Part shown: one piece after another, positions 1-10,359 of the stretch
Layout of the letters: each line of letters begins with the position of its first letter
Position numbering within the stretch: the first letter of the stretch is position 1
Translations under genes and position numbers: made by a program
The notes under the pieces: generated by a model
Seen by the model: the letters and a program-made list of their open reading frames with translations, nothing else
The model's database searches: none
Told to the model about the DNA's origin: nothing
DNA from: Pegoplata infirma
Lineage: Eukaryota; Arthropoda; Insecta; Diptera; Anthomyiidae
Assembly: GCA_963921195.1 (NCBI GenBank)
Contig: OY992537.1
Span: forward strand, 133,322,694-133,386,693
Length of the DNA stretch: 64,000 bases
Direction of reading: 5' to 3'

Positions 1-629
1 TCCAGGAATCACTGTGTTTTACACATTTTTCAACTGGGTTATTTATTTTAGACGAAGCTGGGGAATAACACTTTCTAAACGAATGACAAGTGTCATTACC
101 GCCACAAACCGAGTACAGTCGATGAATCTCGGCGACAGATTCGGCACCTAAGCGGCTTCAAACGACCGTCTTGTATCTCTAGTCAAAAATGTTTATCTTT
201 ACTTTTAACATTGAATACTAAGGCAAAATCTACTTGAGAATAAATATGGGAATTAGCAACATCAAATGAGTTTCAAACATATTGCTTGAGTTTTCTTAAA
301 CTTTTTAAGTTGCTTTCTTATCAACTTAAGTCAAAGTAATTAACAAGAAATAAATAAGGTTTAATGTTATTACTCATCATTAAGAACAACGCAAATTTAA
401 GGTAGAGTTTTCGGCAAAAGTTTTTTTTACAATTTTATGATTTTAGGATCCCAGTAGGTTTAGTAGAAATATTTGTCCACAAATGTTGCAGTATAAACTT
501 AAAAACAAGTAGAAAAGTTAAATTCGACTTGTCCGAATCTATGAATACCCTCCACAATGCCTTTTTTTTTTGTAAAGGATAGTACATTTTTTAACGTAAA
601 AATAATTAACAATTTTGATTAGACATATT
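1..629. other. AT-rich noncoding stretch
   Basis: No open frame with family character, no RNA-gene signature and no clear repeat boundary is visible here. Confidence 0.5.
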
Positions 630-855
630 TGATTTTGAGTAAAAAACTCTTTTTTTTGTAATTTAAAAAAAATGAAAAATTACTATTTTTTTTTGAGTGT
701 AAAATTTTTTTCGAGTGTAATTTTTTTTACTGTAAAAATATTTCTGAGTGAATGCACGTACGTATGTACACAAAATATTGTAATTTTTGTAAAAAAAATT
801 TTTTGAATGTAAAATTTTTTTTGAGTGTAAAATTTTTTTCGAGTGTAATTTTCAA
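630..855. repeat. low-complexity block with repeated GAGTGTAA
   Basis: The words GAGTGTAAAATTTTTT and TCGAGTGTAATTTT recur at about 695, 713, 805 and 840, separated by poly-A/T. GAGTGTA is also the end motif of the TA-target MITEs found throughout the window, so this may be a pile-up of degenerate MITE ends. That link is inference. Confidence 0.4.
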
Positions 856-959
856 GTTACAAATGCTTTTAAAAAGTTTAAAAAGCATTGCTTTAAAATT
901 AAACAAGTTTGAAAAGCATTGTTAAGTTACCACCAATGCTTTTAAAACTTGTTTAACAT

Positions 960-1500
960 GTGGAATTTAAGATGAAACCAATCTGAAATTCAGGGTTTTG
1001 CTTATAACTGTTGACCACGGGACCGATTGAGCTGCAATTTAACACCAATTAGACTTGGAGAACGGCAAAGATACATGCCAAGTTCCAGCAGTGTCATTAT
1101 AGTCTGTCGAAAGTTAGCGTGGTTTTTATCTAGTAAATTCGCGAAAACCCTTGCCGAAATTTACTCTTTTGCTCATAACTTTTGAACCACTGGACCGATT
1201 TGGCTGGATTACAATACCAAGCTGACCAGGTAAATGACCAACATATATGCCAAACCTCAGAAGCCTCTGTAAAGTCTTTCAAAAGTTAGCGTGTTTTCTA
1301 CGGACGGACAGAAAGACAGACGGACGGACGGACGGACGGGCATCGCTAGATCAACATAAAATCGATCAAGGATCATGAATACATATACTTTATGAGGTCC
1401 TAGACCAATATTTCGATGTGTTACAAACGGAACCGTTTGATAATATTATTATTATATTATCAAACGGAATCACAAACTTATATATACCTAGAGTGTATAA
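960..1500 (-). repeat. dispersed GTCY (mini-me-like) repeat, copy 1
   Basis: Read on the minus strand this has the layout of the copies at 4722, 6118 and 40814: a TATA-rich start, a conserved core around TCGAAATAT, a block like AAAGTATATATA, then a GTCC/GTCT microsatellite (here GGAC-type, 1301-1340) and a degenerate body. A 14-bp perfect inverted repeat, CCGTTTGATAATAT (1433-1446 and 1454-1467), lies in the outer part. Mini-me elements of Diptera are known to carry TA and GTCY microsatellites around a core. Assignment rests on layout, not on an alignment. Confidence 0.6.
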
Positions 1501-1985
1501 CAATACGAGTATTTTTTAGACAAAAAAAAAAAAAATTGGAATTTTTCTAGACGAAAAATTTGTGAACTTTCCTAAGGGAATTTTTCTATAGAAATAACTT
1601 GCGAATTTTTCTTAGAATTTTTCTATAGGAAAAATTTAAGACAATTTTTCTATTAGAAAAATCTGCGAATTTGCTACAGGAAAATCTGAGAAGAGGATTA
1701 GTAAAAAGGAAAATATAATATTGTGAGATTTTTTCTAGGAAAAAGGTTTGAAATTTTATAATTTTTGTATAGGAAAAGTCTCGGGATATTTTAATTTTTC
1801 TGTAGGAAAAAATAAGAAAATTTTAAAATGTCTTGGAATCTAAAACTTTTTTTTTTAGGAGAAATGTCTCAAATTCTGAGATAAAGTCTCATAATCAGAT
1901 TTTTTTCTATTTGAAGAATGTTTCAGAGTATAAGACTTTTTTAACGGGAAATGATGAGAACTTTTCTAAATGAAAAAAAGTCTTA
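1500..1985. repeat. satellite-like motif block TCTCAGAATCT / TTTCTATAGAAAA
   Basis: Degenerate copies of a palindromic pair of words, TTTCTATAGAAAA and GTCTCAGAATCTGAGA, alternate through the block. The cleanest version of this repeat is at 39370-39985, where the period is about 35 bp. Confidence 0.5.
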
Positions 1986-2222
1986 CACTTAAAAAATTAT
2001 GTCATTAACTGTTTGTAGTTTATTTAAAAAGTATTACGTTTTGTCGTTTTTAAAAGAAAAAATTTTTGTTTACAGTTCAGTTTTTTTTAAATGACTATTT
2101 CTGTTCTTTGTTTCAAAAATAACAACATAAAAAATAAAGACTTTCATTAGCATTTAATTTTCAAAGCCATTTATTTTTGTTCTGTAAGTAAAAATAAGTG
2201 ATTCTTCGTTATTTTTTTAAAA
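1986..2222. repeat. degenerate MITE fragment (CACTTAAAAAATTATG end)
   Basis: It begins ACACTTAAAAAATTATGTC and matches 4497-4720 nearly word for word, including TAAAGACTTTCATT and TTTTTGTTCTGTAAGTAAAAA. It has no coding content. Confidence 0.5.
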
Positions 2223-2238
2223 TTTCTGACCAGAGTGT

Positions 2239-2928
2239 CCCAGCAAAACTTAGATTACCAAATAAGGTATAAAATAAGGTATAGGATTGCTTATTTTATA
2301 CATTGCAGCATTGATGATTTTAACAGGGGATGAGACTCAAAGTAATGCATCCACATTATGACAAAGAATACCAGTAAGGTATAAAATAATAGCAAAGCAT
2401 ACGAGTAAGGTATACAATATAGCATACCAGAACATAATATATAAGGTGTTACGAGTAGTGAAAAAGTAATTTTGTATTAAATTTACTCACGTGATTGTAA
2501 GTGAGTGTAAGTAGATAAAATATGCTCGTGAGTAGGTGTGTATAATTAGAAAATTCCTTTCAGTAGCCCATCTCTAGTTTAAACTTATGCATTGTTTTAT
2601 AAAATATTTATTTTTTATGTTATTGTAATGCATTATGCATCCAATTATAAATAATGAATTATTTCAAACTTTGAAATAATACATAATGTAACCAAATATA
2701 AGTCATCCATGATTTAATGTTAAGAAATAATGAATATGAAATACATTTTTTTCAATAATCATGCATTACGTAACAAATTATTAGTAAAGCATTATTTTTC
2801 AATTTAAAATAATACGCTGTGGAACAAATGTTTGGTAAGACATCCTAAAATAATGCTACAAATAAGGTATATACATTACCTGGTAACGTGTTATATATTC
2901 ACTACCCATTACCAAAGTTTTGCTGGGG
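2239..2928. mobile_element. TIR element with CCCAGCAAAACTT ends
   Basis: CCCAGCAAAACTT at 2239-2251 is exactly inverted at 2915-2927. The interior is noncoding, with several ATAAGGTATA words near both ends. A degenerate hAT-like end (GCCCATCTCTA, 2566-2576) marks an older insertion resembling the MITE at 14929-15459. I could not read a convincing target duplication, so the superfamily is open. Confidence 0.55.
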
Positions 2929-3240
2929 TAGTTGATTGCGGAATCGATTCCCAAAAAAATTTATTAAAAATTTTTTAAAATAAAATTCAATAGAAAAATT
3001 GTAAAAATAACCTACGAAATCATTAATTTTTAATGTTTTCGTAGGTTATTTTTTTTTCGAATTTGTTGGTAAAAAATATAAAATTGACGTTATTTTTTAA
3101 TGTTCAATGTTATTTATTTTAGAAAATTTTATTAACAGTAAAAAATAAATGTTGATGTTTGTTAAAACAAATGAATAATTACTGGGATGGTTTTCAAATG
3201 TTTTATCACTTGTTTTAAGTATGTTATTTTGTAGGCAAAA
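2929..3240. repeat. dispersed repeat with tRNA B-box-like head, copy 1
   Basis: It starts at GGAATCGATTCCC (2940-2952), which resembles a pol III B box. It continues with ATTAATTTTTAATGTTTTC and a run ending at GTAGGCAAAA. The same order recurs at 5705-6091. See the tRNA-like head at 5660. Confidence 0.5.
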
Positions 3241-4083
3241 GAAAATATATTTCTGTTGGAAAATGACAGAGACTCAGACTCTGAGATTTTTTCTATAGGA
3301 AAAACGTTTCAGAATCTAAGACTTTTTTGTAGAAAAAATGTCTTAGATTCTCAGACTTATCAATAGGAATTATGTCTCAAAAAAAGGTTTGAGAATCTTA
3401 GACTTTTTCTAAGGAAAAGTTTCTCATAAAACTACACTAAGAAAATTATGTCATTAACTGTTTGTAGGTTATTTTAAAAATTAATAAAGTTATTTTAAAA
3501 GAAAAATCATTAATTTTATTATGGATTTCTTGTTTTCTACTGTTTCTGTAGTTAAAAAAAAAAAAAAATTTACTGTCTTAAAACTGAATTTTCTGTTACA
3601 TTCAATATCGGCAGTAAATAATTTCTTTTATAGTTTTACTGTTTTTCAATACAAAATAAGTGAATATTCACTAGTTTTTTAATGTTTTGGATAGTCATTA
3701 AATTAACATTAAAAATTGACTGTATTTTGTTTTTATTTTAAAAGAAAAAACACTGGAATGGTTTTTTAATAAAATTTCATTTGTTTTAAGTGAATATTCA
3801 CTGGAATTTACCTATATAATTTTCTATAGAAAAATTTTTTCTATAGAAAAATGTCTCAGAATCTAGGAATCTCAGGAGTTTTCGGTAGAAAATAGATTAA
3901 AAAAATTTCTATAGAGGAAATTCACTAAATCTGAGAATTTTTCGATACGAAGAATTTTTCTAAATAAAGGAATTTTTTGTAGGGAAATTACCTGAGTATC
4001 TGAAAAATTTCAATACGAATGTGTATTAGATTCTGGAAATTTTTCGATGGCAAGAATTTCATAAATTCTTAAAGCTTTCTGTA
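3241..4083. repeat. mixed block: satellite-like motif and MITE fragment
   Basis: 3241-3430 and 3820-4083 carry the TCTCAGAATCT / TTTCTATAG words. Between them (3432-3815) lies a copy of the ATTATGTCATTAACTGTTTG element that is also found at 4084-4497. No open frame of note. Confidence 0.45.
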
Positions 4084-4720
4084 CACTCAAAAAATTATGT
4101 CATTAACTGTTTCACTAAGAAAATTATGTCATTAACTGTTTGTAGGTTATTTTAAAAAGTAATCAGTAAAGTCATTTTAAAACAAAAATCACTTATTTTA
4201 TAAAGGATTTAATTTTTTTACTGTTTCTGTAGTTTAAAAAAAATAATTTACTGTGTTAAAAACAAATTTTCTGTTACATTTAATTTCGGCAGTAAAAAAT
4301 TTCTTCTATAGTTTTACTGTTTTTCAATACAAAATAACTGAATATTCACTAGTTTTTTAATGTTTTGGTTAGTCATTAAATTAACATTTAAATGTGTTTT
4401 TATTTTAAATGAAAAAACAGTGGAATGGTTTTTAAATAAAATTTCATTTGTTTTAAGTGAATATTCACTGGAATTTACCTACATAATTCTTTGAGTGTTG
4501 TAGTTTATTTAAAAAGTTTTCCGTTTAGTCGTTTTTAAAAGAAAAAACATTTGTTTGATGTTCAGTTTTTATTAATGACTACTTCAGTCCTTTGTTTCAA
4601 AAATAACACACTAAAAAATAAAGACTTTCATTGACATTCAATTTTTAAAGTCATTTATTTTTGTTCTGTAAGTAAAAACTACTGATTATTCTTATGATTT
4701 TTAATGATTTGTGTAAGTAA
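4084..4720. repeat. MITE-like element with CACTCAAAAAATTATG end
   Basis: The left end, after a TA, reads CACTCAAAAAATTATGTC. The facing end, CATAATTCTTTGAGTG, is at 4482-4497. The segment after that (to 4720) repeats 1990-2222, so two related elements abut. The end type is that of the TA-target MITEs proven at 61488-62105. Confidence 0.5.
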
Positions 4721-4721
4721 T

Positions 4722-5532
4722 TATACCCTACAGGGTATAATGAGTTTGTGCTGATGTTTGTAACTACCCGAAATATTGGTCCTAGACCCACTTTTAAGTA
4801 TACCGATCGACTTAGAATCACTTTTTGAGTCGATTTAGCGATGTCCGTCCGTCCGTCTGTCTGTCCATGTAAACGGTGTAAACACGATACAGGTCGCACT
4901 TCTTGATCAATTGACTTGAAATTTAAAATTTAAGCCTCTTTTGGCCCAAGGACGAAGCCAATTGAAATTGGAAAAAATCGGTCCATATTTAGACCTAGCC
5001 CCCATACAAAGGTCCTCTTTAGTTTTGGCTCAAATGACTCTAATATTCGCATTTTAATAGGTTTCTTTTCAAAATTTGGCAGGAATTAATGTTTTATACA
5101 CACAAATCACCATTCCGATTTTTAAAGAAATCGAACCAGTTCTTCTAGTAGCCCCCATACAAACCACCTTCCCGATTTTCACATAAATCTCTCAATTTTC
5201 ATGAAAATAGAAAATATTTAATTAAAATTCTGTTTGTGTGTGTTAAACGCGTACTTTTATAACCTTATCAAATCTAATTATCATCGGACCATTTTGGACT
5301 TAGGTCCCATGTGGAAATTTCGCCCGATATTCAGTTGAAGCGATTTATTGTCAACAAAAAGAAGCCTATTCCACTCAAATTTGATTAGTGATTGCTTTTT
5401 ACACTTATTAAAGATTTGACAAAATATAGATCTAATCAGTCCATGTTTGAACTTGGGATCCATGGTCCGGGAAACTCTGGTGTAGGGTATTATATGGTCG
5501 GTCTTGACCGACTATAATTTTCTTACTTGTTT
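4722..5532 (+). repeat. dispersed GTCY (mini-me-like) repeat, copy 2
   Basis: It opens TATACCCTACAGGGTATA, has a GTCC/GTCT microsatellite at 4841-4866, a body with degenerate long-range repeats, and closes with GTAGGGTATTATATGG, a hairpin GTCGGTC-TT-GACCGAC (5497-5512) and CTTACTTGTTTTTT. The small open frames across it are translations of the GTCY tract and are not genes. Confidence 0.65.
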
Positions 5533-5659
5533 TTTTTAAAATTGTCGGTATTTTTTAATGAAATATCATTAGTTTTTACCTACACAAGTCAGTTATTTTT
5601 TTGTAGAAAAAAATCAAAAAATTATTGATAGAAATATAAAAACATGTTTGTATCAAGTG

Positions 5660-5725
5660 ACTTTGGCACGATGGGTAGAGTGTCTGGCCAGAATGTAGAT
5701 GAATGCGGGATCGATTCCCCAAAAT
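5660..5725 (+). other. tRNA-like (SINE head) with A- and B-box-like words
   Basis: GGCACGATGGGTAGAGTGTC (from 5664) resembles a tRNA 5' half with an A box. GGGATCGATTCCC (5707-5719) is close to the B-box consensus GGTTCGANTCC at a fitting distance. No clean acceptor or anticodon stem forms, so this is not a functional tRNA. A tRNA-derived SINE remnant is the best guess, because the following sequence recurs at 2929-3240. Confidence 0.4.
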
Positions 5726-6091
5726 TTTATTAAAAATTTTAAAAAAATATTTCAATAAAAAATTGTAAAAAATTACCAATGAAATCATTAATTTTTATTG
5801 TTTTCTTAGGTTATTTTTTTGAAATTTGTTGGTAAAAATAACAGAACTATCATTAATTTTTAATGTTTTCGTTGGTTATTTTTTTCGAATTTGTTGGTAA
5901 AAAAGAGTGAAAAAAACGTAATTTTTTAATGTTTATTGTTATTTATTTTAGAAAATTTTGTCAACAGTAAAAAATAAATGTTGATGTTTGTTAAAACAAA
6001 TGAATAATTACTGGAATGGTTTTCAATTGTTTATTCACTGGTTTTAAGTGTGTTTTTCATTTGTTTTTGCCTACAAAATATTTTGAGTGTA
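5726..6091 (+). repeat. dispersed repeat body, copy 2
   Basis: It matches 2950-3240 in order (ATTAATTTTTAATGTTTTC, AACAGTAAAAAATAAATG, AATGAATAATTACTGG) and ends at TTTTGAGTGTA (6081-6091), the TA-MITE end motif. Possibly a SINE tail or the right half of a MITE. Confidence 0.5.
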
Positions 6092-6117
6092 GCAAAATGC
6101 CACAGAGCTCTAGAATT

Positions 6118-6693
6118 TTTATACCCTCCAACTACAGTATGGGGGTATACTCACTTTGTCATTCCGTGTGTAACGCATCGAAATATCGGTCGGGGACCCC
6201 ATAAAGTATATATATTATTGATCAGTGATCGATTCTAAGACTTTTTTGCGATGTCCGTCCGTCCGTCCGTCCGTCCGTCCGTCCGTCTGTCCGTCCGTCC
6301 GTCCGTCTGTAGTTAACACGATGCAGTCCAAAATAAAATAGCTAGACCCTTCAAGTATGGAACAAATATGTCTTATGTTCCTAGGCAGGTTAAGTTCGGA
6401 AATTGGCCAAATCGGACCAGGGGGAAAAAAGTTCCCCCTTGAAGAACTAAACCAACCTCTAAAAAAATACACTTTTTACATGTTTTTTTTTGTATTTTTG
6501 TTAATTAAATGAAACATTTGGTATATTTATCGCGATGGGAAGGTGCTCTCAACGTCCCCCACTGACCCCATCAACCCCCCCCCCCCAAAAAAAAAAAAGA
6601 AACGCCCCTGACAAATTTTTTTTTTTAATTTTTTTTTACATTTTGGAGGGTATAATAGATTCGGCACAGCCGAATTTAACACTCTCACTTGTT
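6118..6693 (+). repeat. dispersed GTCY (mini-me-like) repeat, copy 3, complete
   Basis: It runs from TATACCCTCCAACTACAG to CACTTGTTT. It has the core CGAAATATCGG, an uninterrupted GTCC/GTCT microsatellite at 6253-6310, and a 3' hairpin ATTCGGC-ACA-GCCGAAT (6659-6675) just before the end. A C-run followed by an A-run lies at 6576-6599. This complete copy serves as the reference for the split copies at 8697/21203 and 40814/45721. Confidence 0.7.
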
Positions 6694-6757
6694 TATATTA
6701 GAATAATGTCTCAGAATCGTAAAATTTATCTTTTTTGGAACAAACATGTCTCAAATC

Positions 6758-7522
6758 TAGGGTTGCCAGACGGCCTGGAATGACCTGGATTTTCCAGTTA
6801 TTTTGGGTCTGGTCCAGTTTCCAGTTAACATGTAATTTGTCCAGTTAAAATAGAATTTCTTTAACTTAAACAATTATTTCTTTATTAAATTGTAGTATAT
6901 TTTACAACATTTTTGGAATACTTTTTGAATAAAACATAAATCAAGAATAAAACATAAATGTATCTTTTGGCTACGGCAAAATGTGTTTTTTTTTTGCTAC
7001 ATTTTCACTCCCTTTTTCATTACTTTTTTGAACATCTCCAGTGATCTAACGTTGATTTCGGCACGAATGTTTTCCTTGAGATCGTCGATGATCTGAGGAT
7101 TTTTTCGTACATTTTGCTTTTCAAATAACTCCAAAAATGAGTCTGGAAGGGTCAAATCTGCAAATGAGGGTCAGTTATCGTTGCCCTTTTGTGACATCTT
7201 ACGTCCAGGAAATTTTAAGTAGCCACCCAGATTTAGAGATTTGACCACTCTGGCCTTATTTTTGTGGGATACTCAGACCATTGACGACATCAACATCTAC
7301 ATTTCGAAATAGTAATGGGAATACTTAAAATAGGCACATTTTGCCGTGGCCAATTCATGGTATTTAATTCATGGTATATTTTAAATATGTGTCTCACATA
7401 TGAAAATCGGTTGATTTTTTAAAAATTATATAACAAAAGGGAATGGGTTCAGCTATTTTTTAAAATCCAGCTGAAAATTTTCCATTTTCCAGTTATTTGA
7501 CTTCTAGTATCTGGCAACCCTA
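6758..7522. mobile_element. hAT-like element, 765 bp, TSD CTCAAATC
   Basis: TAGGGTTGCCAGA at 6758-6770 faces TCTGGCAACCCTA at 7510-7522. The perfect 8-bp duplication CTCAAATC (6750-6757 and 7523-7530) fits the hAT superfamily. CCAGTT words recur near both ends. Inside is a mariner transposase fossil (7010-7215), so the element has either captured or been hit by foreign transposon DNA. Confidence 0.85.
7010..7215 (-). pseudogene. mariner-like transposase C-terminal fossil
   Basis: Minus-strand translation, with one in-frame stop, gives FPGRKMSQKGNDN, then PSFADLTLPDSFLELFEK, then NPQIIDDLKENIRAEI and a tail ending FKKVMKK. This follows the C-terminal pattern of mariner-type transposases (PGRxISRxGDxNWP, DLTPLDxFLWG, PQTIDDLKxNI). 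Only about 65 residues remain. The catalytic DLTPLD part has lost the second D-proximal residues, so it is dead. It lies within the hAT-like element 6758-7522. Confidence 0.65.
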
Positions 7523-7530
7523 CTCAAATC

Positions 7531-8554
7531 TGATATATTCTCCTCTAGAAAATTGTTTCAGAATCAAGGTATTTTCATGTCAAAAAAATTATTTTGAACC
7601 TGAAAATTTCTTGTGGAGACATTTTTAGAAATATCAAATATTTTCTTAAGTTCTAAAACCTTTTCTTTAGGAATAAATTTTTTAAAGTTTGGACATTTTT
7701 TTATAAAAATGCTATTAATAAACAGGAGTTAAACAATAATATGGGGGTCATACATACGACCATAAACAAGTTGTTAAACAAAACAACAATATGAATGTAA
7801 TGGGCACAGAACAAGTCTTAAAACAGCACGCTCAAAATCAGCAAGTGAGAACCGCACATAAAAAACCTTAACCATGTTTGAACTTGTTACCCATTTTCCG
7901 TCAACCACTCTTGTAGGGTATTATATGGTCGATCTTGATCAACTATTATATTCTTACTTGTTTTAAATTAGTTTAATAAAACACTATTCCATAAAATGGT
8001 TTCTAAAACATATCCCTATCTGTATGTCACACAAAAAAATTAATTTTTACAGTATTTTAATTTTTTTTATTTTCAACCATGAGGTTTTGACACTTTTCAT
8101 TTCTTGCTATTTTTCTTGCTATGGCTTAGTAGAAAATTTTTGTCATTGACATCTATGATTTTCTTTTTTTTTTCGTTGTTTTAAATATCACACAATGTAA
8201 TTAAATTTCAAAATCAGTTGTAGGGTTTTTAGTTGAAGGAAAACTAACCATTAAAATCATTCATTCTAACCACGATTCATGTATTTGACTTCATCCGTGA
8301 CGACAATATTCATTTTCATAGAACAGTGGTGTTGTCTGGTAGTGATGATTTTTGTTTTCAATTTGCTTGATTACTATTTTATGTAGAGTGTAATAGTTTT
8401 TTGCTGATTTTTTCTTAATCCAAATTAAATGTTTGATTTGTATTGCAAAAAAAAGCATAACCAATAACGCGGAGCATCCGAACAAAGTGAAAAAAACAAC
8501 TTTGTTTTACCTTTTTTTTTTTGGTTAAAATATTATTTTATATTCGGACATTAC
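7531..8554. other. noncoding stretch with satellite-like words and a GTCY-repeat 3' end
   Basis: 7531-7700 continues the TCTCAGAATC-type repeat that the hAT-like element interrupted. 7870-7965 is an isolated 3' end of the GTCY repeat family (GTAGGGTATTATATGGTCGA, then CTTACTTGTTTT). The rest shows nothing I can assign. Confidence 0.5.
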
Positions 8555-8697
8555 TAGAGTTGTCAACCGATTAAGAATAATTCGATTAATCGATTAAACA
8601 AAACCAAACTTTTGTTCGATTATTTTGAAAATTTCGATTTTCGAATAACGAATAAATCGATTAATTTATATCAATTAATCGAACAATTATTTTTTTT
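8555..8697. mobile_element. end fragment of an element rich in ATTCGATTAATCGATTAA
   Basis: It starts TAGAGTTGTCAACCGATTAA and carries repeated TCGATTAAT words, as does the hAT-like element at 42220-43404. Only this end is present. Confidence 0.45.
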
Positions 8698-8710
8698 ATA
8701 CCCTCCAACT
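8697..8710 (+). repeat. GTCY repeat copy 4, left piece (split by 12.5 kb)
   Basis: TATACCCTCCAACT here joins directly, after removing one copy of CTCCAACT, to ACAGTATCGAAATATCG at 21211. That rebuilds the start of the repeat seen complete at 6118. Confidence 0.75.
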
Positions 8711-8765
8711 CAGGCGCGGATCCAGGGGGGGGGAGAATGGGATTTCTCCCCCCCCCCCAAAATGA

Positions 8766-8868
8766 TTTCGAAAGAAAAAAGACAGAAAAGGTAAAAAGGA
8801 AAGGGAAAAAAAGAAAAAAAAGAAAGGGAAAGGAAAGGAAGGAAAAATAGAAAGAAAATGCTAGAATT
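8766..8868 (+). repeat. polypurine tract (GGAAA/GAAAG)n
   Basis: About 100 bases of almost pure A/G on the plus strand just inside the composite's left end. Potential triplex-forming tract or decayed simple repeat. Confidence 0.7.
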
Positions 8869-8989
8869 TTAAATTAAATTTAAAAAAAAAAAAAAATTGT
8901 CGAGTGCTCATTGTTAACAACATGTTGACAATTACCTCTGTACAACGTTATTGTACCGAATTCACGAGATTTTGGGATCTTTAATTCGA

Positions 8990-9914
8990 AATTGAGTTCC
9001 AGATTTGCTGAACAGCCAACCAAAGGGCTTCATTACAAGTTGGTTGTATTTGAGACACTCCCTTCTCTATATCTGTCCATTAACTATCGATTTGATCTAG
9101 GTCTGGGGACTGACCAGGTCATTCCATCACGTGTACTTTATTGTCCAGAACCAATTTTTTGCCAATTTCCCGTCATGCTTTGGGTAATTGACGTGTTAAA
9201 AGACCTAAATTAGTGTCATTTGCTCAGAAACTTATAGTAACATTACTTTCTGGAGGATATAAACGTTAAGTGTATATCCACGATTGTCCTAGTCCAATAT
9301 GTGAGCCATGGTCCAATATATGAACCCCACTCCACAGTAGAAAAATATCCCCCACAACATAAGCACCATTTTAAGTTATTTTTATTTCAAATTTTGGATT
9401 GAAATCCGCGTTATAGGGTCTTCTGACATAGGTATGTAATCCCATATCTCCAAATAAAACAACAATGGATTCATTTGTCCATAGAACATTGATCCACTTT
9501 TAAGCTGGTCATTCTGAGTTACTGTTAGCAAACTTCAAACGACTTGCAGCATGCTTAAGTGAGAATAGGGGCACTTTTTCGAATCTACAAGAGTTAATGT
9601 TGTTGTTTTGTAATCTTCGACGAACATTTTCAGCATTTGCTGTCCTTTTTTAGCTCTAGAGCTGCCGTAAATGGGGCCTTCTTCCATTGTCTTTACGAAC
9701 ACCTAACCACTTATGGTGACAAACGTCGCTTGTGACTAAGTTTTTCAAGCTCTAAAGTTAATTTTGTTGAATTTTCAATCATTTTATAAGCGCATCCAAC
9801 TAATTTTCCTGATTCAGAATACGTTTTATGTTCAGAAATTATATTTTTTACAAAAGCACGTTTTTGAGGAGTGTAATGCTTTCCACGTCTTATTTTTATG
9901 AAAATAAACATCAA
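8990..9914 (-). pseudogene. Tc1-like transposase pseudogene
   Basis: Minus strand, N to C. A helix-turn-helix region starts RRGKHYTPQKRAFVK near 9880 and continues to about 9711. Then come a K-x-PFTAALELKKD segment, YVRRPYNADFNPKF near 9440-9400, NGAYVVGDIF, and WNDLVSPQT near 9120, which stands where the SPDLNPIE motif belongs. Order and spacing match Tc1-family DDE transposases (about 340 residues). Many stops and frameshifts make it nonfunctional. It is bounded on the right by Tc1-type end repeats (10018-10249); the left end is lost. Confidence 0.75.
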
Positions 9915-10017
9915 ATTTTGTAATGAATTAATTTTTTTATAAATAAAAACTACCTTCCTTTAGTATTTAACACTTTAATTTTAATAATTTAAACAATATT
10001 AATTTTTTTAATGAAAT

Positions 10018-10249
10018 TTTGTCATTCGGTGCTATTTTATTGACTGCACTGATTCAGAGTTTTTTTAAAATATCGAACATTAAAAAAGAACCGTCCACAA
10101 TTTTTGGAAAAAGTAAAAACATTTAAGGGGTATATACTTAGTATAAGAGTATAACATATTTACTTTAAACGAATACACACATAATATTTTGTTTTAATTG
10201 GATGAATAGAGATTTTGTCATTGGTGCTATTTTTTTGACCGGCACTGTA
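10018..10249. repeat. Tc1-element right end with two direct repeats (IR/DR-like)
   Basis: Near-identical words end in TTATTGACTGCACTG (about 10018-10051) and TTTTTGACCGGCACTG (about 10210-10247), the outer one followed by TA. They are about 195 bp apart in the same orientation. Paired transposase-binding repeats at this spacing are known from IR/DR-type Tc1 elements. Confidence 0.6.
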
Positions 10250-10359
10250 TGTGTGCTGATCATTTACGTCAGCACACATAGCCTTAGGATAAAATGTTTC
10301 AGAATTAAAGAAATTGCATTTGAAAAACTTAGATGGCAATAGAGTCGTGGACATTTTCT

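Noticed and set aside
5660..5725. Functional tRNA gene
   Set aside because: Box-like words only; no acceptor or anticodon stem can be formed.
6215..6472. Open frame with repeated DGRTDGQTDGRTDG
   Set aside because: Translation of the GTCC/GTCT microsatellite of the dispersed repeat; likewise the frames at 4651-4899 and 40916-41125.
8992..9213. Plus-strand 73-residue frame as a gene
   Set aside because: It is antisense to the Tc1 transposase pseudogene.
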